A stretch of 8,620 nt of DNA from Candidatus Methanolliviera sp. GoM_oil (GCA_902158735.1 CABGHG010000066.1:1-8620); one strand, 5' to 3'; numbered from the stretch's first letter, positions 1 to 5,148 are shown. Notes: generated by a model not told the origin, from the sequence alone. Translations and numbers: made by a program.

Positions 1-231
1 GCCAAAGCCGTCGCAGATTGCGTTGAGGACGGTACCATACCCAAGGAAGAAGCGGAAGACTTGCTTATAATTGTATCTGTCTTTATTCAGTGGAACGCGA
101 AGGATAAGAAGAAGATATACGATTACAACTACGAAGCAACTAAGCTATCAATAAAACGAGCATTGTCTGGAGAACCCACTGTCGGAGATGTCCTTGCAAA
201 GAAGGAAACAGCTAAACATCCATTTGCATGA
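1..231 (+). CDS. fae: Formaldehyde-activating enzyme (Fae), C-terminal part
   Basis: The window opens inside this gene: frame 1 is open for 76 codons and ends at TGA 229-231. Fae condenses formaldehyde with tetrahydromethanopterin to methylene-H4MPT in the cytoplasm. In methanogen-type archaea it is usually linked to ribulose-monophosphate ribose synthesis. The visible part matches the family's C-terminus from memory: an IIPKEEADDL-like helix, then VSVFIQW, the strongly conserved YNYEATKLSIKRAL block, GEPTV and the terminal AKHPFA. Family members are about 160-170 residues, so roughly half is seen. The catalytic N-terminal histidine lies outside the window. A Fae domain fused to another enzyme is possible but only upstream, since the protein ends at the usual Fae terminus. 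Confidence 0.9.
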   Translation, partial: AKAVADCVEDGTIPKEEAEDLLIIVSVFIQWNAKDKKKIYDYNYEATKLSIKRALSGEPTVGDVLAKKETAKHPFA

Positions 232-250
232 CCGCTCTGCTCTTCCACAT

Positions 251-271
251 ACTTTTCACTTTTTTTATTTT
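251..271 (+). terminator. T-rich transcription terminator after fae
   Basis: About 20 nt after the fae stop codon there is a T-rich run with tracts of 4, 7 and 4 T, broken by single other bases. Archaeal RNA polymerase terminates on such oligo-T tracts without needing a hairpin, and none is visible here. The placement between fae and the next promoter fits. Confidence 0.5.
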
Positions 272-373
272 GTGCGTCTCTATCAAAGGCTTTTGAGCAG
301 GTTTAATGAAGATATATATATAATAACATTGTGTTAAGGAGCTTAAGACGAGATGTGGAGGAGAAAACCACCA

Positions 374-388
374 AAACATTTATATATA
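374..388 (+). promoter_or_regulatory. Archaeal BRE/TATA promoter for the HTH-trm5 group
   Basis: AAAACATTTATATATA combines an A-rich BRE-like part with the TATA box ATTTATATATA. Transcription would start about 25 nt downstream, near 408-412, giving an untranslated leader of about 50 nt. The same 12-mer AAACATTTATAT recurs in the promoter of the thiolase operon (5171-5182) and on the minus strand beside the CRISPR fragment (3994-3983), so it is probably a favoured promoter motif in this genome. A second AT-rich stretch (about 309-324, GATATATATATAATAAC) could be an additional promoter or plain AT-rich spacer. The rest of 232-437 shows no gene. Confidence 0.6.
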
Positions 389-408
389 GAGCCAAACATG
401 TAGTAACT

Positions 409-420
409 TGTGAATTCACA
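409..420. promoter_or_regulatory. Perfect 12-bp palindrome, possible operator
   Basis: TGTGAATTCACA is a perfect dyad placed about 26 nt after the TATA box, on the predicted transcription start. A dimeric helix-turn-helix protein bound here would block initiation. The first gene downstream encodes a winged-helix-like protein, so autoregulation is an obvious inference. Two further TCACA half-site-like words follow at about 428-445 (CTCACACC, TTCACATT). Confidence 0.4.
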
Positions 421-458
421 GGACGAACTCACACCTGTTGTTTCACATTGGGGATGGG

Positions 459-953
459 ATGCCGCAAAAAACACGGGGAAGTAAGGTGAAGAAGATCAGC
501 GTCGTGATCGAGGATGAAAAGGGAGAGAAGTCCGTGACGGAAACGGACGTTGAAAAACCCCTGCATGAGATATATATGCTCATAGGAAGGTTTATCGAAG
601 GATTAAAAAGCCCACAATCATCCTCTATCGACGTCCTCTTCTCTGCTCGCGATGAACACATCTCAAATAGACCGAGTGATTCGCTCGTTAAGAGATTTAA
701 GAGGTGTGTGATCTTTGAATTTTCCGGTAGATGGTTCACTTCTAAGGAAGTTAAATGGAAGTTTGATCGGGACAATGAAGAGAAGATAAAGATGAGCACG
801 GTCTCCACTTATTTATTGAGAATGTGCAAAGAGAATATACTTGAGAGAAGGGGGCACAGAAATAACAGAGATTACAGAGTCCTTTCTCCTGATGATGAAT
901 CACTCTCTTATTCAGATTCAAATATATCAGCCCCGACCAAAGATAAAATATGA
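459..953 (+). CDS. Small winged-helix-like protein, putative transcription regulator
   Basis: Not recognised as a named family. From ATG 459 it is 164 residues. A TTG at 438 would add seven residues, but ATG 459 is preferred because it directly follows a G-rich stretch (GGGGATGGG) and gives a cleaner N-terminus. Residues 1-35 are basic then charged and probably flexible. Residues about 80-142 look like a winged helix: hydrophobic helix (KRCVIFEFSG), turn with FTSKEV, recognition-helix-like STVSTYLLRMCKE, and a basic beta-wing (ILERRGHRNNRDYRVL). The tail 145-164 is acidic/serine-rich and likely disordered. There are no membrane segments. Its stop overlaps the trm5 start (ATGA, 950-953), so the two are translationally coupled. 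A DNA-binding regulator of this cluster is inference; binding RNA is also possible. Confidence 0.7.
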   Translation: MPQKTRGSKVKKISVVIEDEKGEKSVTETDVEKPLHEIYMLIGRFIEGLKSPQSSSIDVLFSARDEHISNRPSDSLVKRFKRCVIFEFSGRWFTSKEVKWKFDRDNEEKIKMSTVSTYLLRMCKENILERRGHRNNRDYRVLSPDDESLSYSDSNISAPTKDKI

Positions 954-1936
954 ATTGTCTTGCGGTGAAGGTACCGATAAAAGAGGCTGAAGAGATCAGG
1001 CAAAAAATTAAAGCGTTTCTTAGAGATGATCTTAGGACGGATAAAGATGTAGATTTTGTCTATTTTCCAGTTCAGGAATCTATAGCTAAAGAGATGAAAG
1101 ATCTGTGGCTGGTAAAGAGAGATCTCAAGAAGAGAGAGATGAATCCTGTAGAGGAGATTAAGAGCTCTTACGATGTGATAGGGGATATTGCTATCCTCCC
1201 GTTAGATATAGAGGATGAGGAGAGAGCGCTGGTGCTTCTTGGGAGAAAGAATATCAACGTCCTGTTAAAAAGATTATCTCCGATAGAGGGGAAACATAGA
1301 ACGAGAAGATTAAAATATATTGGGGGGGAAAAAAGAACCGAGACCATACATAAAGAGCACGGATGTTTTTATAAATTGGACGTTGAAAAGACATATTTCA
1401 GCCCGAGGCTTTCCACCGAGAGGTTGCGGGTGGTGAAAAAGATGGAGAGAGGTGATTTTGTGATCGATATGTTCGCAGGAATCGGGCCATTTTCTATCTT
1501 GGCGGCAAAAAAAGGCTGTAGAGTACTCTCCGTAGATAACAATCCTTATGCAATAAGATATTTGAGAGAGAATAAGTCTCTCAATAGGATAAAGAATTTA
1601 GATATATTACTGGGAGATTCGGGAAAGGTTCTTGCAAAGGGTAAGAACGTGGCAGACCACGTGATAATGAATCTTCCGTTCAGCTCACATAAATTCCTCG
1701 ATACCGCATTGAGACTTGCCAAAGAGAATGGGAGAATCTATTTTTATTCAATCGGAAGAGAAGAAGACCTATTTGGAGAGCAGATCAGAGAGATTGAAGA
1801 GAGAATTGGCAAGTTTAGATTATATGAAAAGAGAGTCGTCAGGCCCTATTCGCCGTACAGGTACCACGTCTGTATAGAATTTGGCACTGGTAAAGGTTTT
1901 ATTAATTGTTCAACGCAGAAAAGGACAAAAATTTAA
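950..1936 (+). CDS. trm5: tRNA (guanine(37)-N1)-methyltransferase Trm5
   Basis: Transfers methyl from S-adenosylmethionine to N1 of G37, 3' of the anticodon, preventing +1 frameshifting and giving the substrate for wyosine synthesis. At 328 residues it has normal archaeal length. Residues 1-75 match the small tRNA-recognition D1 domain. The segment 108-160 includes the SPRLSTER signature; Y149, E157, R158 and R117 fall at the spacing of the catalytic and positioning residues known in Methanocaldococcus Trm5b (Y177, E185, R186, R145). The Rossmann SAM site follows: DMFAGIGPFS (173-182), acidic D196 in SVDNN, and NLPF (241-244), the Trm5 version of motif IV. Translation starts at ATG overlapping the stop of the winged-helix gene. 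The related aminocarboxypropyl transferase Taw2 is less likely because of NLP and SPRLSTER. taw1 lies downstream in the same group. Confidence 0.9.
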   Translation: MNCLAVKVPIKEAEEIRQKIKAFLRDDLRTDKDVDFVYFPVQESIAKEMKDLWLVKRDLKKREMNPVEEIKSSYDVIGDIAILPLDIEDEERALVLLGRKNINVLLKRLSPIEGKHRTRRLKYIGGEKRTETIHKEHGCFYKLDVEKTYFSPRLSTERLRVVKKMERGDFVIDMFAGIGPFSILAAKKGCRVLSVDNNPYAIRYLRENKSLNRIKNLDILLGDSGKVLAKGKNVADHVIMNLPFSSHKFLDTALRLAKENGRIYFYSIGREEDLFGEQIREIEERIGKFRLYEKRVVRPYSPYRYHVCIEFGTGKGFINCSTQKRTKI

Positions 1937-1964
1937 ATTTTGGTAATTATGGAGATTCCCGACG

Positions 1965-2402
1965 ATGACGATATATGTGGGAAGCGATCATGCCGGTTTT
2001 GAGTTAAAGGAGAAGATAAGGGAATTTTTGGCCGAAGAAGGCTATGAATTTGAAGATCTGGGTCCATACAGATACAATCGAGAGGATGACTATCCAGATT
2101 ATGCATTAAAGGTTTGTAAAAAGGTATTGACTGGCGATAAAGGGATTTTAATCTGCGGAACGGGGCAGGGGATGGATATGGCGGCAAATAAAATACCGGG
2201 CATACGTGCGGCGGTCTGCTGGAATGAGATAACGGCAAGAAACGCGAGCAAGCTGAATACGAATGTATTGACGATGGGGGGAAGAATGATCGAATCGGAC
2301 GCCGCAAAGAAGATAATAAAAATTTGGTTGGAGCCGACCGAGATCGAGGAGAGGCATGCCCGGAGAATCGATAAGATCAAAAAGATAGAAAAGGGTATTT
2401 AA
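1965..2402 (+). CDS. rpiB: RpiB-family sugar-phosphate isomerase (ribose-5-phosphate isomerase B-like)
   Basis: RpiB interconverts ribulose-5-phosphate and ribose-5-phosphate. The 145 residues give a single RpiB/LacAB domain: GSDHAGFELK (D8, H9) at the N-terminus, DYPDYA (42-47), the catalytic-cysteine loop ILICGTGQG (C64, T66), AANKIPGIRA, TNVLTMGGR, and a basic C-terminal helix with R130, H131 and R134. The usual ring-opening histidine in the RRHND-like stretch is absent: here the equivalent reads ASKLN, with one residue fewer (residues 94-98). This may mean a different sugar phosphate or altered mechanism. GGAG at 1951-1954 serves ATG 1965 with a 10-nt gap. An AT-rich AAATTTAAATTT just upstream (about 1929-1940) might be a separate promoter. 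Many archaea use RpiA instead, so RpiB may be acquired. With Fae nearby it could feed ribose synthesis from the ribulose-monophosphate pathway; that link is inference. Confidence 0.85.
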   Translation: MTIYVGSDHAGFELKEKIREFLAEEGYEFEDLGPYRYNREDDYPDYALKVCKKVLTGDKGILICGTGQGMDMAANKIPGIRAAVCWNEITARNASKLNTNVLTMGGRMIESDAAKKIIKIWLEPTEIEERHARRIDKIKKIEKGI

Positions 2403-2430
2403 GAGGGAATAGGAGGGGTTGAGAGAAAGA

Positions 2431-2454
2431 ATGCCACCAAAAGATAAAAAATGA
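2431..2454 (+). other. Seven-codon leader ORF coupled to taw1
   Basis: ATG 2431 opens a seven-residue frame (MPPKDKK) whose TGA (2452-2454) overlaps the taw1 ATG (2451-2453) as ATGA. The only good ribosome binding site in this gap, AGGAGG (2411-2416), is 14 nt from this short ORF but 34 nt from taw1, too far to serve taw1 directly. taw1 cannot start earlier because TAA lies in its frame at 2445. A leader peptide feeding ribosomes to taw1 would explain this; chance is also possible. Confidence 0.3.
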
Positions 2455-3371
2455 GCCAGTATAAAGAGATTCTGAAGAAACAAGGAGATCACTTAGTTGG
2501 AAAAAATGAGCATTCAGCGGTCAAATTGTGCTATTGGCTGAAAAAGAGTCTCAGGGACGAGGGGGAATGCTACAAATCCAAATTTTATGGGATAGCATCG
2601 CATAGATGCATCCAGATGACGCCATATATAGGTTGTAACCAGAACTGTATCATCTGTTGGAGGCCGACTGGAATGAAGACATCTTTTGATGAGATGGATT
2701 CCCCAGAAGAGATCGTGGAAGCGTCTATAAAAGAGCAGAGAAGAATTTTAACTGGTTATAAGGGGTCCTATCGGACAAATATGTCAAAATACGAGGATGC
2801 TGTGAACCCAAAACACGCCGCCATAAGCCTCATAGGAGAACCGACACTATATCCGTATTTAGAAGATTTGATAGTAGAATATGGAAAGAGAGGTCTTACC
2901 ACATTCGTCGTATCCAACGGAACAAAACCAGAAGTAATAGAGGAGATAAATCCTACACAGCTCTACATCTCTCTAGAATCTTTTGATGAGGAGATGTATA
3001 AAAAGATGTGCCGCCCGAACGGGAATGATATGTGGGAGAAGGTATTGGAATCGCTAAAAATCCTTGGTGAAAAGAGATGCAGGACGGTTTTAAGAATAAC
3101 ACTCGTAAGAGGGTTGAATTTTGAACCAGAAAGATTTATACCTTTGATAGAACTTGCCTCTCCGGATTATATAGAGGTCAAAGCATATATGCACTTAGGT
3201 TATTCAAGGTATAGGCTTGAGAGGGATAGAATGCCAACTCACGGAGAAGTAAAAGATTTTTCAAGGATATTAGATGATGAAACAGATTATTCTATATTGG
3301 ATGATGCGGAGAAAAGTAGAGTCGTGCTTCTTTCAAAAGATAAAGGTGAAGACAGAATGATAGATTTTTAA
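2451..3371 (+). CDS. taw1: 4-demethylwyosine synthase Taw1/TYW1, radical SAM
   Basis: Builds the tricyclic 4-demethylwyosine (imG-14) from m1G37 of tRNA-Phe and pyruvate, with two [4Fe-4S] clusters. At 306 residues it is a full archaeal Taw1. The radical-SAM motif CNQNCIIC supplies C62, C66 and C69. C27, C40 and C53 match the second cluster (C26, C39 and C52 in Pyrococcus abyssi), and K42 matches the lysine proposed to bind pyruvate. Other typical blocks are CYKSKFYGI (40-48), ISLIGEPTLYP, STLTTFVVSNGT-like GLTTFVVSNGT, and the C-terminal VKAYMHLGYSR. The N-terminus (YKEILKKQGDHLVG) fits family members and an in-frame stop precedes it, so ATG 2451 is the start. It has no ribosome site of its own at normal spacing. 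Its substrate is the product of the Trm5 encoded two genes upstream, on the same strand. The stop is 2 nt from that of the convergent zinc-ribbon gene. Confidence 0.95.
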   Translation: MSQYKEILKKQGDHLVGKNEHSAVKLCYWLKKSLRDEGECYKSKFYGIASHRCIQMTPYIGCNQNCIICWRPTGMKTSFDEMDSPEEIVEASIKEQRRILTGYKGSYRTNMSKYEDAVNPKHAAISLIGEPTLYPYLEDLIVEYGKRGLTTFVVSNGTKPEVIEEINPTQLYISLESFDEEMYKKMCRPNGNDMWEKVLESLKILGEKRCRTVLRITLVRGLNFEPERFIPLIELASPDYIEVKAYMHLGYSRYRLERDRMPTHGEVKDFSRILDDETDYSILDDAEKSRVVLLSKDKGEDRMIDF

Positions 3372-3373
3372 AC

Positions 3374-3532
3374 TCAACGTGTCCTCGTCATCATCGCTCC
3401 ACACTTTGGGCATTTCAATTGATTGCACGGTGATCCCCTCCCGTGTGGCATGGTATATCCACAATTCGGACAGATACAGTCTCCAGAGGGACCCAAACCG
3501 TATCCACCCATACGACCTTTTCCATTTGGCAT
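3374..3532 (-). CDS. Small zinc-ribbon / metal-cluster-type protein
   Basis: A 52-residue gene on the minus strand. It starts at ATG 3532-3530, 8 nt after a perfect GGAGG, and stops at TGA 3376-3374, tail-to-tail with taw1. The product is glycine-rich at the N-terminus (MPNGKGRMGGYGLGPSG), followed by six cysteines: C19, C21 and C24 (CICPNCG), C36, then C41 and C44 (CPKCG), and a short basic end. This layout (GPxGxCxCPxCG ... PCxxxxCPKCG) recalls small cysteine-rich proteins often found in archaea and anaerobic bacteria, near genes for iron-molybdenum-cofactor-like proteins; that recall is from memory and no such neighbour is seen here. It probably binds zinc or an Fe-S centre. Function is unknown. 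The coding call itself is strong because of the ribosome site, cysteine spacing and purine-rich coding strand. Confidence 0.85.
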   Translation of the reverse strand: MPNGKGRMGGYGLGPSGDCICPNCGYTMPHGRGSPCNQLKCPKCGAMMTRTR

Positions 3533-3540
3533 TTTATTCG

Positions 3541-3545
3541 CCTCC
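3541..3545 (-). promoter_or_regulatory. Ribosome binding site of the zinc-ribbon gene
   Basis: CCTCC on the plus strand reads GGAGG on the minus strand, with 8 nt before ATG 3532. It fixes the start of this short gene. Confidence 0.8.
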
Positions 3546-3567
3546 AATTAATTTGTTTTGATTTTAT

Positions 3568-3738
3568 CTATTTTAACCTATCGGTGAGTGATTTAAGATA
3601 AAACTTGCTTGGCGTTTTACATCTTCTAATTTCGTGAATAATATCATCTTCCAACTTGTGGCAAGTTGATTTTTATTAATCCAGAGTAATGACTTTACCT
3701 TCCATATCTGATTTTATTATTCCATAGATTTTACTCAT
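3568..3738 (-). pseudogene. Remnant of an unidentified small gene interrupted by TAA TAA
   Basis: On the minus strand ATG 3738-3736 follows GGAG (3748-3745) at 6 nt, a good ribosome site. Twenty codons follow (MSKIYGIIKS... ending VITLD), then two consecutive TAA codons. The same frame then continues for 34 codons with protein-like composition (KLEDDIIHEIRRCK, PSKFYLKSLTDRLK) to TAG 3570-3568. It is either a 56-codon gene broken by nonsense changes or a 20-residue peptide followed by chance coding-like sequence. A perfect hairpin (3652-3668) begins a few bases after the double stop. The zinc-ribbon gene starts 35 nt downstream on the same strand, so they may once have shared a transcript. I do not recognise the family; a small antitoxin or regulator is only a guess. 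Confidence 0.35.
3652..3668. repeat. Perfect 7-bp inverted repeat (hairpin)
   Basis: CAACTTG, a 3-nt loop TGG, then CAAGTTG. Read on the plus strand it is followed by GATTTTTATT, so it resembles a stem-loop terminator for plus-strand transcription. Read on the minus strand it lies inside the gene remnant just after its double stop. Confidence 0.5.
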
Positions 3739-3740
3739 TC

Positions 3741-3824
3741 TTATCTCCTTTTTTCTTTCTCTCTCTTTTTTCTCTCCTCTTCTTCTATATCCAAATATAG
3801 CCATAGCGGTAATATCTGTTCCAT
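3741..3824 (-). CDS. Possible tiny ORF with a polypurine-coded charged tail
   Basis: On the minus strand ATG 3824-3822 opens 27 codons ending at TAA 3743-3741, two bases before the ATG of the next minus-strand frame. The peptide begins with a short hydrophobic stretch (ILPLWLYL) and ends in a highly charged run (IEEEERKKREKEKRR) encoded by an uninterrupted purine tract. There is no clear ribosome binding site; GAGTGAT, about 4 nt upstream, is weak. Tight spacing to the next frame is the main argument for it, and the low-complexity tail is the main argument against. No family is recognised. Confidence 0.2.
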   Translation of the reverse strand: MEQILPLWLYLDIEEEERKKREKEKRR

Positions 3825-3867
3825 GGTATCACTCTTTTTTATTCATATTCTTCAATTAGATTTGTTT

Positions 3868-3976
3868 GTTTCAATCCTTGTTTTAGTGGATCTGCCTCTG
3901 CAACCTCCTCAATTCAAAACAAAAGAAGAAATAAGATATGTTTCAATCCTTGTTCTAGCGGATCTGCCTCTGCAAC
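3868..3976 (-). CRISPR. CRISPR fragment: two 37-bp repeats and one 35-bp spacer
   Basis: Repeats at 3868-3904 and 3940-3976 differ at only two positions (16 and 20, both T to C, plus-strand reading); the spacer is 3905-3939. On the plus strand they begin GTTTCAATCCTTGTT and end CCTCTGCAAC. On the minus strand the repeat starts GTTGCAGAGG and ends AAGGATTGAAAC, giving the ATTGAAAC crRNA 5' handle typical of type I-B/III systems, so transcription should be on the minus strand with the leader to the right. The 3' part resembles the Methanosarcina type I-B repeat as I remember it. Only 6 bp separate the right repeat from the insertion element, so no leader remains. No cas genes are in the window. 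The spacer target is unknown. Confidence 0.85.
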
Positions 3977-3982
3977 ACGGCT

Positions 3983-4016
3983 ATATAAATGTTTCTATTT
4001 TTTTGCTCTGTTGAAT
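3983..4016 (+). repeat. Left terminal inverted repeat
   Basis: Outer block ATATAAATGTTTC (3983-3995), 7-bp variable middle, inner block TTGCTCTGTTGAAT (4003-4016). Pairing continues weakly to about 4021. The complementary strand of the outer block, GAAACATTTATAT, has the form of an archaeal promoter pointing left into the CRISPR repeat. On the plus strand TATATAAAT could serve the transposase. A small hairpin AAACC-GTA-GGTTT follows at 4017-4029. Confidence 0.75.
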
Positions 4017-4857
4017 AAACCGTAGGTTTTTCATACATACTAACATTTAGCCAATGGGGGATGGGAGAAATGGCAAAAAGAAAGAGTAAAGAGAAGAGAA
4101 ATTGGAGTGAGTATAACGAAGAGCTTGTCGTAAAGGGAGAATTCTATCTTGATCTTGGATTTGTAAACGATTGGAATGATGAACTTTTTGAGATGAACAG
4201 GGGTAAGAAAGGAGGGAGGGCAATACAGATTTCCAGATTCATTCATAAGCTTAAGAAGCTGTTTGGAAGCAATGGATCGATTATCGTGGTCTCTCGATGA
4301 AGGTATAGCAAGATCTCTCGCAAAGATTGGGTTTCATCCCTGAGTATAACGACTACACAACGATCTGGCACAGGGTTCACGATATGGTTCCAGAGATCAA
4401 GTTACCGACAGATAAAGATCTTGAGGTTGCTACGGATGGATCAGGATTGAAGACGAACAATGCTGGTGAATACAGAGTATTCAAGTATGGAGAGAAGACA
4501 AAGAAGAAACATCTGGTAGTTGTGATCATCGCAGAGATAAAACAGAAAAAGTTGCTGAAGGTTGAAGCACACATCGAAAGTGAAGGAGAATCAGAACCAA
4601 AGATAGCGGAAAAACATCTGGAGGAGCTAAAGAAAGATGGTGTCAATGTTAAAAAGTTCTATGGAGATGGTGCATTTGACACAAATGCACTCTTTGAATA
4701 TCTTGAGGAATCAAAGATAGAGAGTGCAATAAAGATAAGAAAGAATGCATCCACTTGTTGTAGGGGAAGCAAGAGAAGGAGAGAGGAGGCAAGGGAATAT
4801 CTTAGACTTGGATACGATAAGTGGTCAATCGAGAAACGTTATGGTATGAGATGGGTT

Positions 4858-4903
4858 GTGCTCAAACGAAGTTTGGCATGCCAAAAACGAAGTTTTTGAG
4901 CAC
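4858..4903. repeat. 46-bp three-hairpin palindromic element inside the transposase
   Basis: Outer stem GTGCTC (4858-4863) pairs with GAGCAC (4898-4903). Inside are a hairpin AAAC-GAA-GTTT (4864-4874), the self-complementary GGCATGCC (4875-4882), and a hairpin AAAAAC-GAA-GTTTTT (4883-4897). The whole can fold into a cloverleaf or cruciform. C-GAA-G is the loop of the unusually stable DNA mini-hairpin known from d(GCGAAGC). It lies between RW and TEGIF of the transposase, where family members, as I remember them, have only one or two residues, so it looks like an insertion of about 44-47 bp. Confidence 0.75.
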
Positions 4904-5053
4904 TACAGAAGGAATCTTCTCTGCTGTAAAGCGTAAGTTTGGGGAGAAGACGGTCAGCAGAAGCAAAAATGGACTGATAGCGGAAGCTATCCAGAGATTC
5001 TGGAATTACGATCTATTGAGAGCGTATGGGATGAAGAAAGTACGGGAAATGCA

Positions 5054-5094
5054 ACAAAATCAAAGATTTTGTGCACAGCAAATCGGAGATTTGC
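5054..5094. repeat. Two tandem triloop hairpins near the right end of the element
   Basis: ACAAAATC-AAA-GATTTTGT (5054-5072, 8-bp stem) is followed after 5 nt by GCAAATC-GGA-GATTTGC (5078-5094, 7-bp stem). Both stems are perfect and share a CAAA(A)ATC/GAT(T)TTG core. They cover the last codons of the transposase and lie 55 bp inside the right terminal repeat. They could be a terminator for the transposase message or structural sites at the element end. Confidence 0.6.
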
Positions 5095-5148
5095 ACGTGG
5101 TTTAAAGACGGAGGCGAATCACTCAAAAAGAAAGTCTATGGCTGATTC

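Larger units (their letters stand above)
4061..5105 (+). pseudogene. IS5-family DDE transposase, multiply frameshifted
   Basis: Start ATG 4061 (or 4070, MAKRKSK). The first piece reads KRNWSEYNEELVVKGEFYLD ... MNRGKKGGRA, the usual N-terminus of archaeal IS5-like transposases. From about 4222 to 4335 family-like segments swap between frames: YRFPDSFI (4224 frame), WKQWIDYRGL, DEGIARSLAKIG, then FIPEYNDYTTIWHRV. Four or five small indels, mostly in homopolymers or a CT repeat, would explain this. The frame then stays open to about 4857 and holds the first acidic residue (ATDGSG, D codon 4435-4437) and the second (YGDGAFD, D codon 4666-4668). A palindromic insert at 4858-4903 shifts the frame. 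The rest, TEGIFSAVKRKFGE, supplies the third acidic residue (E codon 4908-4910) and continues to TAA 5103-5105. All three catalytic residues survive but never in one frame, so no active enzyme is expected. Confidence 0.85.

Noticed and set aside
374..385. Third copy of AAACATTTATAT as a possible solo terminal repeat of the element
   Set aside because: The flanking bases do not match the variable middle or the inner 14-bp block, so it is better read as a host promoter with the same motif.
2353..2360. GGCATGCC in rpiB as another copy of the palindromic insert core
   Set aside because: Only the 8-bp core matches; the GAA hairpins and outer stem are absent, and it is ordinary coding sequence (RHAR).
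3379..3561. Plus-strand 60-codon frame after taw1
   Set aside because: It is the antisense shadow of the zinc-ribbon gene, which has the better start and motif evidence.
3823..4014. Plus-strand 63-codon frame across the CRISPR repeats
   Set aside because: It is made of CRISPR repeat, spacer and terminal-repeat sequence, which explains its internal repetition.
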